Assembly: GCA_963741135.1 (NCBI GenBank)
Contig: CAVUHC010000003.1
Coordinates: forward strand, 391,735-455,734
Reading direction: 5' to 3'
DNA from: Gp6-AA40 sp963741135
Lineage (GTDB): Bacteria > Acidobacteriota > Vicinamibacteria > Vicinamibacterales > UBA2999
DNA length: 64,000 bases
Positions 58,174 to 64,000 of the stretch are shown piece by piece. The first letter of the stretch is position 1. Every line of letters starts with the position of its first letter. The position numbers and the translations under genes were made by a program. The notes beneath the pieces are model-generated. The model ran no database searches. It saw nothing but the letters and a program-made list of their open reading frames with translations, and was not told the origin of the DNA.

Positions 58174-59071
58174 GCCTTCGATCGCCGTCATCATCAATCC
58201 GATCTCGGGAACCGGTGGCTGTATTGATATTGGGCGCGCACGCGCGGCGTTCGCCGCCGATCTGGTCGCCTCGCAGGGTGGCGATCCCTCGCAAGTATTC
58301 CTGACGGAACGCCCCGGCCACGCACGGGAACTGGCCACCGCGGCGAGATCTCGTGGCGTCGCGACGGTTGTCGCATGGGGCGGCGACGGGACGATGAACG
58401 AGGTGGCGAGCGCGCTGGCGTTTACAGACACGGCGATCGCGATGGTGCCGAGCGGATCCGGCAACGGCCTCGCACGGGAGCTGAAGATTCCGTTCGATCC
58501 TGCCGCTGCGTTCGACGTGGCGTACCGGGGTCGCGAGATGGTCATTGACGCCGGAGAGATCGGCCGGCGCTTGTTCTTCAACATCGCCGGCATCGGGCTC
58601 GACGCGCGCGTCGCGCATCGCTTTGCTGTCGACGGTCTCGGGCGGCGCGGCTTCTCCCGCTATCTGGCGCTCACGATCGGAGAATTGAGGGGATACCTGC
58701 CCGATCAACTGACCGTGACGACACCGTCGTCATCGATTACAAAGCTGGTTCTCCTCGTGGCGATCGCCAACGGCCGACAGTACGGCAACGGCGCGATCAT
58801 CGCGCCCGACGCGCGACTCGACGACGGGCGGCTGGACGTGGTGATCGTCGGCCATCGGTCCGCGCTGCGCGCGTGCCTCGCGCTGCCGCTGGTCTTCATG
58901 GGGCGGGCAGGAAATATTGGGGGAGTGACCATGGAGTCAGCGGAGTCCGTCGAGGTCACGGCGCCCCATCCGGTCCTGTACCACTTGGATGGCGAGCCGA
59001 TTGCGGGGACTTTGAGCCTTCGAGCCGAAGCCCGGCCGCAAGCGCTGCGAGTCAAAGTCCCAAAAGGCTAG
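58157..59071 (+). CDS. Diacylglycerol kinase-family lipid kinase
   Basis: About 304 residues of the DagK/YegS/sphingosine-kinase family. IAVIINPISGTGG at the N-terminus, VVAWGGDGTMNEVASAL (the GGDGT nucleotide site), PSGSGNGLARELKIP and the C-terminal LDGEP are the family motifs. It phosphorylates a lipid hydroxyl with ATP. The start is GTG 58157 or 58166, both in the inverted repeat. Follows sixA by 28 bases. Confidence 0.88.
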   Translation: MISVATPSIAVIINPISGTGGCIDIGRARAAFAADLVASQGGDPSQVFLTERPGHARELATAARSRGVATVVAWGGDGTMNEVASALAFTDTAIAMVPSGSGNGLARELKIPFDPAAAFDVAYRGREMVIDAGEIGRRLFFNIAGIGLDARVAHRFAVDGLGRRGFSRYLALTIGELRGYLPDQLTVTTPSSSITKLVLLVAIANGRQYGNGAIIAPDARLDDGRLDVVIVGHRSALRACLALPLVFMGRAGNIGGVTMESAESVEVTAPHPVLYHLDGEPIAGTLSLRAEARPQALRVKVPKG

Positions 59072-59097
59072 GTCAATCGCCTTGTGATCACCCCGTA

Positions 59098-59114
59098 TTT
59101 ACATAACGTTTACA
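59098..59114 (+). promoter_or_regulatory. Pho box upstream of a small gene
   Basis: TTTACA-taacg-TTTACA, two identical hexamers with an 11-base period on the forward strand, 40 bases before ATG 59155. Same form as the box upstream of pstS. Confidence 0.7.
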
Positions 59115-59154
59115 TCTCGAGACGACGGACTTGAGTACAGATCCGGGTTTGCGT

Positions 59155-59364
59155 ATGTACACACGACTCCTTCAAAAAGCCGCGCACACGCGGAAGTTCA
59201 CGATCAGTTCAGCGAGCGAATCAGGATGGGAAGTCCGCGACGAGCATGACAGCCGCGTGATTCGCTGGGCCCGTTACCACGACTGGCACCGGGTCGAGCG
59301 TGCGAAGATGTCGTTCGCGCTTGAGGCGGCGATACTCGAAGAGAGCGGCTGGAACGAAGCCTAG
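59155..59364 (+). CDS. Small protein, candidate Pho-regulon member
   Basis: A 69-residue soluble protein (MYTRLLQKAAHTRKFTISSA, then WEVRDEHDSRVIRWARYHDW, HRVERAKMSFALEAAILEE). A beta-hairpin followed by a helix seems likely; no Cys and no membrane segment. ATG 59155 is preferred to TTG 59131 because the Pho box and an extended -10 (TACAGA, about 59136) put transcription start just before it. No known family can be named, but the DWHRVERA phrase looks conserved. A role in phosphate starvation is inferred. Confidence 0.6.
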   Translation: MYTRLLQKAAHTRKFTISSASESGWEVRDEHDSRVIRWARYHDWHRVERAKMSFALEAAILEESGWNEA

Positions 59365-59431
59365 AAATTGCAAGTACGGAATTGCGAATGCTGAAGGCGC
59401 GGACGTTGAATTCGCGGACGCGGAATTCGCA

Positions 59432-60130
59432 TCACTCGACGAAGCGGTAGCCCAGCCCCACGACCGTTTCAATCTGTTGTCCCGCCGCGCGCAGCTTTCC
59501 GCGCAAACGGCCTACGTGCACGTCCACCGATCGCGTTTCGATCGCCTGGTCGTAGCCCCAGACACGCTCCAGCAGCCGATCTCTCGACAGCACACGATTG
59601 CGATTCGCTACGAGATAGCGAAGCAGCTCGAACTCGCGTCGCGTCAGGCGAATCGGCTCGCCGTCAACGGCGATGGCGACCGCTTCGAAGTCGGCAACGA
59701 TGTGTTTCCCGCGGTAGACAGGCGTAGCTGAGTCCTGATCGCCGTTGGACTGGCGTCGCAGCACGGCCCGCACGCGCGCGGCAAGCTCGCGCAGGCTGAA
59801 GGGCTTGGTGATGTAGTCGTCGGCGCCCACGTCGAGCCCGGCGATCCGATCGCTTTCGGTCGAGCGGGCGGTCAGCATGATGATCGGCACCTTCGCCGTC
59901 TCGGGCCGTCCGCGCATGATGCGGCAGACTTCGATGCCACTCAGGATCGGAAGGTTGAGATCGAGGATGACCAGGTCGGGCGCATGCTCGGTGACGCTTC
60001 TGAGCGCGGCATCACCGCTGCCGGCAATCTCGACTTCCATGGCGGTCTCTCGCTCGAGGGCGTGTTTGATGAGCCCGGCAATGTCGTGTTCGTCTTCGAC
60101 GACAAGGACCCGCGTCCGCCCCGTTTTCAT
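59432..60130 (-). CDS. OmpR/PhoB-family response regulator
   Basis: A 232-residue regulator. The receiver has VVEDEHD, phospho-acceptor Asp in LVILDLNLPILSG and Lys in DYITKPFS; the winged helix ends ETRSVDVHVGRLRGKL and ETVVGLGYRFVE. Position in the phosphate island and the nearby Pho boxes make PhoB the best guess. No PhoR kinase lies in the window. ATG 60130 chosen over GTG 60139. A poor Pho-box-like repeat lies upstream (60184-60200). Confidence 0.88.
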   Translation of the reverse strand: MKTGRTRVLVVEDEHDIAGLIKHALERETAMEVEIAGSGDAALRSVTEHAPDLVILDLNLPILSGIEVCRIMRGRPETAKVPIIMLTARSTESDRIAGLDVGADDYITKPFSLRELAARVRAVLRRQSNGDQDSATPVYRGKHIVADFEAVAIAVDGEPIRLTRREFELLRYLVANRNRVLSRDRLLERVWGYDQAIETRSVDVHVGRLRGKLRAAGQQIETVVGLGYRFVE

Positions 60131-60217
60131 CGGTATCACCCACTCACCCTAGTGAACCGGCGTTTCCGCGCGGTGACGAGGGCGTTAAATGTGGGTTACA
60201 GGTGCGACGGGGTCACA

Positions 60218-60298
60218 GGGTGCGAGGGGTGCGAGGGGTGCGAGGGGTGCGAGGGGTGCGAAGGGTGCGAGGGGTGCGAAGGGTGCGAAGGGTGCGCA
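60218..60298. repeat. Nine tandem 9-bp repeats, GGGTGCGAG
   Basis: Nine head-to-tail copies with G/A change at the last base in some units. They fill the spacer between the two response regulator genes, ending two bases before the downstream stop. Close to the GGTGCGAGA unit at 48679. Confidence 0.95.
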
Positions 60299-60300
60299 GC

Positions 60301-60684
60301 CTAGCGCGGCGTTCCGAGGACGCGACGGATTTCGGCGATGAGCGCGTCGGGCGGGCAGGGCTTGGGCACGAACCAGTCGCATCCGGCGCGCGTGGCGCGC
60401 TCCAGCTCGCCCGACCCGTCGTGCGCGGTCAGCGCGACGACGGGGATGTGCGACGTGCGCGTGTCGTTCTTGAGGCGCCGCGTCGCTTCCCATCCGTCCA
60501 TCACCGGCAAGCTGAGATCCATCAGCACGACGTCGGGAGACTGCGCCGTTGTGTGTGTGATCGCGTCGGCGCCATTCCCCGCTTCGATGACATCGAAGCC
60601 CGACAGCGTCAAGTGTTCCGCGTACATCTGGCGCAGGTCGGACTGGTCTTCAACGATCAGGATGAGCGGCTTGTCGCGCGGCAC
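60301..60684 (-). CDS. Single-domain response regulator
   Basis: A 127-residue receiver with no output domain: LILIVEDQSDLRQMYAEHL, phospho-acceptor Asp in VVLMDLSLPVMDGWEATRRL, Thr in VVALTAHDG and Lys in WFVPKPCPPD. Such proteins pass phosphate in relays or act by protein contact. Directly upstream of the PhoB-like gene on the same strand, but separated from it by the 9-mer repeats. Confidence 0.88.
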   Translation of the reverse strand: MPRDKPLILIVEDQSDLRQMYAEHLTLSGFDVIEAGNGADAITHTTAQSPDVVLMDLSLPVMDGWEATRRLKNDTRTSHIPVVALTAHDGSGELERATRAGCDWFVPKPCPPDALIAEIRRVLGTPR

Positions 60685-60747
60685 GCGTCGATTATCACAC
60701 GGCGCCGGAATCGCTGCGCCGGAGGGTAAACAGAGCAGTAGCGATGA

Positions 60748-60753
60748 TAGGAT
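60748..60753 (+). promoter_or_regulatory. -10-like box TAGGAT before the aminopropyltransferase-like gene
   Basis: TAGGAT ends ten bases before ATG 60764; a short or absent leader is predicted. Confidence 0.3.
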
Positions 60754-60763
60754 CCCGCGTCAC

Positions 60764-63259
60764 ATGACTTTCCTGGAGCAGTTTCCGGCGCCCGCGGCCG
60801 ATCATCAAGCGGATCAGGACATCAGGGCGCGCTGGCTGCCGGTCCTCCTCGTTCTTTTCGTCGGATCGGGTTGCGCCGCACTCATCTACGAAGTCGTCTG
60901 GTTCCAGCTGCTTCAGCTCTCGATCGGCTCATCGGCCGTATCGCTCGGCGTGCTGCTGGGGATCTACATGGGCGGCATGTGTCTGGGCAGTCTGCTGCTG
61001 CCGCGATACGTCGGCGCACGGCACCATCCGTTGCGCGTCTATGCGTTTCTCGAGCTTGGCATCGGGTTCTTCGGCGTAGTCGTCCTGTATGGCGTTCCCG
61101 TCATCGGCGGTCTCTATACCGAGTGGGCCGGCACAGGAACGGTGAGCCTCGTTCTCCGGGCGCTCGTCGCCAGCATCTGCCTGCTGCCGCCCACGCTGTT
61201 GATGGGAGCCACCCTTCCGGTTGTCGCGCGCGGTGTCGAGGCGACGCCAAACGGCGTCTCGTGGCTCGGGTACTTCTACGGCGGCAACCTCGCCGGAGCC
61301 GTCGCTGGAAGCCTGCTCGCGGGCTTTTACCTGCTGCGTCTCTACGACATGCCAACCGCGACGATGGTCGCGGTCGCGTTGAACGTGCTCGTGGCCGCGA
61401 TCGCGCTGGCGGTGGCACGCGTCATGAAACATCACCCGGCGCCCGCCGTCATGCCCGCTCGACGCGAGACCGGCGTCAGCCTCGTGTATGTTGCGATCGC
61501 GTTGTCCGGGATGACCGCGCTTGGTGCCGAGGTGATCTGGACCCGGCAGCTGTCGCTGCTGTTCGGCGCCACGACCTACACCTTCTCGCTGATTCTTGCC
61601 GTGTTCCTGACGGGGCTTGGCATCGGCAGCTCGATGGGCTCGGGTCTGGCGAAACGCTTCCCGCACTCGCGTGCGGCGCTCGGCGTGTGTCAGCTGCTGC
61701 TCTGCGCCGCGATTGCGTGGGCCGCACACGCCACCGGCGCGTCGCTGCCGTACTGGCCGATCAATCCTTCGATCGGGAAGAGCCCGGTCTTCCAGTTCGA
61801 TCTCGATCTGCTTCGTGCGCTGTGGGTGATGCTGCCCGCCGCGACGCTGTGGGGTGCGAGTTTTCCGTTGGCAATCGGCGCCGCGGCACGCAAAGGACAG
61901 GACACGGCCCGTCTTGTCGGCGGTGTCTACGCCGCCAATACCGTCGGCGCCATCGTCGGGGCGCTTGCAACCAGCCTCGTGCTGGTCGCGGCGGTCGGCA
62001 GCCAGGTCGCTCAGCAGATCTTGATTGGGGTTTCGGCTCTTTCCGGGTTGCTGATGCTCATCAAGGCGTCAGATTCGGGTGACGCATCGACTCACGGCCG
62101 TGAGTCGGTGCGTCACCCGAGCCTGACGCCGCTAACGCGTGTTATCACCATGATCGCTGTCGGCGCAGCTGCCGGCTTGCTGACACGTGCAGTGCCGCCG
62201 CTGCCCGGTATTCTCGTGGCGTACGGCCGGTACGCCGCAACGTGGGTCGGCATCAACGAGATCATCTACTCCGGCGAGGGGGTGACCGCATCAGTGGCCG
62301 TGTCGCGCACGCCGGCGGGTGTCCTGAACTACCACAACGCAGGGAAGGTACAGGCGTCGAGCGAGCCTCAGGACATGCGCCTGCAACGGATGCTGGGGCA
62401 TCTCACGACACTCGTCCCGGACAATCCGCGACGGGTCCTGGTCATCGGGTGTGGCGCCGGCGTCACGGCGGGGGCTGTCTCGGTGGATCCACGCGTGCAG
62501 AGCGAAACGATCGCCGAGATCGAACCGCTCGTCCCGCAGGTCGTGTCAAAGTACTTCGCCGAGCACAACTTCAATGTCGTCGCAAACCCGAAGGTCACCG
62601 TGCACCTCGACGATGCACGGCACTACCTGCTGACGACACGGGAGAAGTTCGACGCGATTACGTCGGACCCGCTCGATCCCTGGGTCAGGGGCGCCGCCAC
62701 GCTCTATACGCGCGAGTTCTTCGAAGTGGCCAAGGCGCATCTCAACCCGGGCGGCGTCGTCACGCTGTTCGTGCAGTTGTACGAGAGCAGCGACGCGGCG
62801 GTGAAGAGCGAAGTCGCGACGTTTCTCGAAGCGTTCCCCGGCGGCGTCGTGTTCGCGAACACGTCGAACGGCCTTGGCTACGACCTGGTGCTGCTCGGAC
62901 AGCTGAATCCGCGGCCGATCAACATCGACGCGGTCCAGGCCCGGCTGACAGCAGCGGTCAACGCGCCGATCGCGAAATCGTTGAGCGAGATCTCCATCTA
63001 TTCCGCAACGGATCTTTTTGGAACGTATGCGGGACGCAAGTCCGATATGGCCGGATGGTTGACCGGCGCGGCGATCAATCGCGATAGCAATCTGCGGTTG
63101 CAGTATCTTGCGGGGCTCGGCCTGAACCTCTATCGGAGCGATGCCATCTACCGGAGCATGATCAGGGACAGCCAGTATCCCGAAGATCTCTTCGAGGGAT
63201 CGCCGGCCACACTCGCCGCGCTGCGCGAAAAGATCAATCAAGCGCTCGGCAAGTCATGA
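60764..63259 (+). CDS. Fused membrane transporter-like / spermidine synthase-like protein
   Basis: An 831-residue protein. Residues about 20-490 hold some 13-14 membrane helices in two MFS-like halves (SGCAALIYEVVWFQLLQL; LSGMTALGAEVIWTRQLSLL). Residues about 500-830 are a spermidine-synthase-type Rossmann fold: VLVIGCGAGVTAGAVS, then DDARHYLLTTREKFDAITSDPLDPW. Such fusions are common in Acidobacteria and are probably not true aminopropyltransferases, but the fold binds SAM or decarboxylated SAM. An in-frame palindrome (62065-62130) encodes 22 residues between helices. Confidence 0.85.
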   Translation: MTFLEQFPAPAADHQADQDIRARWLPVLLVLFVGSGCAALIYEVVWFQLLQLSIGSSAVSLGVLLGIYMGGMCLGSLLLPRYVGARHHPLRVYAFLELGIGFFGVVVLYGVPVIGGLYTEWAGTGTVSLVLRALVASICLLPPTLLMGATLPVVARGVEATPNGVSWLGYFYGGNLAGAVAGSLLAGFYLLRLYDMPTATMVAVALNVLVAAIALAVARVMKHHPAPAVMPARRETGVSLVYVAIALSGMTALGAEVIWTRQLSLLFGATTYTFSLILAVFLTGLGIGSSMGSGLAKRFPHSRAALGVCQLLLCAAIAWAAHATGASLPYWPINPSIGKSPVFQFDLDLLRALWVMLPAATLWGASFPLAIGAAARKGQDTARLVGGVYAANTVGAIVGALATSLVLVAAVGSQVAQQILIGVSALSGLLMLIKASDSGDASTHGRESVRHPSLTPLTRVITMIAVGAAAGLLTRAVPPLPGILVAYGRYAATWVGINEIIYSGEGVTASVAVSRTPAGVLNYHNAGKVQASSEPQDMRLQRMLGHLTTLVPDNPRRVLVIGCGAGVTAGAVSVDPRVQSETIAEIEPLVPQVVSKYFAEHNFNVVANPKVTVHLDDARHYLLTTREKFDAITSDPLDPWVRGAATLYTREFFEVAKAHLNPGGVVTLFVQLYESSDAAVKSEVATFLEAFPGGVVFANTSNGLGYDLVLLGQLNPRPINIDAVQARLTAAVNAPIAKSLSEISIYSATDLFGTYAGRKSDMAGWLTGAAINRDSNLRLQYLAGLGLNLYRSDAIYRSMIRDSQYPEDLFEGSPATLAALREKINQALGKS
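62065..62130. repeat. 66-bp in-frame palindrome inside the spermidine-synthase-like gene
   Basis: Arms 62065-62097 and 62098-62130 are complementary at 30 of 33 positions with no loop. Length 66 keeps the frame and encodes 22 hydrophilic residues (SDSGDASTHGRESVRHPS). It lies between hydrophobic segments, in a loop. Confidence 0.95.
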
Positions 63260-63272
63260 CAGCGGATCGCCT

Positions 63273-64000
63273 TCACACCGCGGTCCCAGGGCGGATCACG
63301 CCGCCCTTTGGAACGACGACAATCCCGTGGCGGATGTACCAGCCGTCACCGTCGGCGTGGTCGACGTTGCGCTCGTTCACGAGTCGCGCTCCATCGCCGA
63401 TCCGTGCGTTCTTGTCGATGATCGTGCGATCCAGGACCACGTCGCGGCCGATGCCGAGGCGAGGCACACCGTCGCGCGCTGCGCCGTCGTCGTAGAAATC
63501 CGCGCCGAGAAGTACGGAGCGCGACACCTTGGCGCCTGCCTCGATGTGCGTGCGGATGCCGACGACGGTCTCCTTGATGTCGCAGCGGTCGAGGAAACAC
63601 CCGTCGGTCACGATCGAATCGCGCACATGACAATCCGTCAGACGCGAGCCCGGCAGGTAGCGCTGATGCGTGTAGATCGGGCGCGTCGGGTCCCAGAAGC
63701 GGAACGGTGCCGCAACCCGCCCGAGCATGACGTTTGCCTCGTAAAACGATTCGATCGTGCCGACATCCGCCCAGTACCCGCGATAGAGATACGGCTTGAC
63801 CTTGCATTTGGCGAGCGCCCCTGGTATCAGCTCGCGCCCGAAGTCGAGTCCGGATTCGCGTTCGAGCATGTCGAGCAGGATGTCTCGCGAGAAGACATAG
63901 ATGCCCATCGAGGCCATGAAGGGTTGTTCATCCGTGTGGCGTCCGAAGCTGGCGCCGGGCGGGATGCTGCGCCCGATCTCCTGGAGTCGATCCCGCTTCG
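63273..64000 (-). CDS. glgC: Glucose-1-phosphate adenylyltransferase (C-terminal part)
   Basis: Visible part 242 residues; the start lies past base 64000. Sequence reads FMASMGIYVFSRDILLDML, YWADVGTIESFYEAN and a C-terminal left-handed beta-helix (DSIVTDGCFLDRCDIKETVVG, IDKNARIGDGARLV), the GlgC architecture. It makes ADP-glucose for glycogen. Ends VVVPKGGVIRPGTAV. It is convergent with the spermidine-synthase-like gene with a 13-base gap. Confidence 0.93.
   Translation of the reverse strand, partial: KRDRLQEIGRSIPPGASFGRHTDEQPFMASMGIYVFSRDILLDMLERESGLDFGRELIPGALAKCKVKPYLYRGYWADVGTIESFYEANVMLGRVAAPFRFWDPTRPIYTHQRYLPGSRLTDCHVRDSIVTDGCFLDRCDIKETVVGIRTHIEAGAKVSRSVLLGADFYDDGAARDGVPRLGIGRDVVLDRTIIDKNARIGDGARLVNERNVDHADGDGWYIRHGIVVVPKGGVIRPGTAV

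Noticed and set aside
60184..60200. Third Pho box upstream of the PhoB-like gene
   Set aside because: The 11-base period is present, but both hexamers deviate and the orientation is opposite to the gene.
60218..60298. CRISPR array or iteron origin
   Set aside because: Nine-base units without spacers and no replication initiator gene or DnaA boxes nearby.

Overview
The window is GC-rich bacterial chromosome, densely coding on both strands, with no phage, IS element or CRISPR array. Gene content points to Acidobacteriota, probably class Vicinamibacteria: an acidobacterial VWFA-related secreted protein, a DUF6152-type secreted gene block, a CarD regulator, a LytS-type kinase and a methionine-synthase/MetF fusion. 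This placement is an inference from gene families; no rRNA or other marker is present.

Layout. 1-5988: end of homoserine dehydrogenase, then thrB-thrC, siroheme synthesis (precorrin-2 dehydrogenase, CobA) and a siroheme nitrite/sulfite reductase, nearly all overlapping and read as one operon. 6140-9825: small protein, ferritin-like/PRC protein, zinc peptidase plus ATP-grasp ligase pair. 10099-14925: CarD, PlsC, secreted VWFA protein, Ig-like secreted protein. 14930-20158: OPT transporter, Rex, MoaC, 2-hydroxyacid dehydrogenase, CDF transporter. 20312-23136: LytS-LytR-LepB. 23261-27074: lone NuoI, phosphoesterase, homocysteine methyltransferase/MTHFR fusion, methyltransferase. 27411-30695: four secreted-protein genes. 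30940-36855: glycosyltransferase-like protein, Lon, zinc-ribbon protein, membrane protein. 36866-40573: a ketoacyl synthase/flavoenzyme/methyltransferase lipid-type cluster. 40631-50468: TPR peptidase, rhomboid, CBS protein, LeuA-like enzyme, class B3 metallo-beta-lactamase, glutaminyl-cyclase-like M28 protein, citrate synthase, YacG. 50571-60684: a phosphate and polyphosphate island (PhoU, PstBACS, Ppx/GppA, CHAD, SixA, lipid kinase, PhoB-like regulator) with two clear Pho boxes. 60764-64000: membrane-fused spermidine-synthase-like protein and the end of GlgC.

The most unusual feature is in the spacers. More than twenty sites carry short tandem units, mostly seven bases, arranged as two inverted arms that can fold into long hairpins. 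Each site or small family uses its own unit (GGGATTT, GGTAGAC, AAAATGC, TGATTGG, GTTC-rich, GGTGCGAG and others). Some fill a spacer exactly from start codon to start codon or from stop to stop, two related copies bracket the four-gene secreted block, and several lie in frame inside genes (MoaC N-terminus, the methyltransferase/MTHFR linker, the spermidine-synthase-like protein, the M28 lipoprotein). This looks like an expanding palindromic repeat system, similar in idea to the heptamer STRRs of cyanobacteria and the in-gene palindromes of Rickettsia.

A second recurrent feature is a -10 box only 6-12 bases upstream of start codons, which suggests leaderless transcripts.
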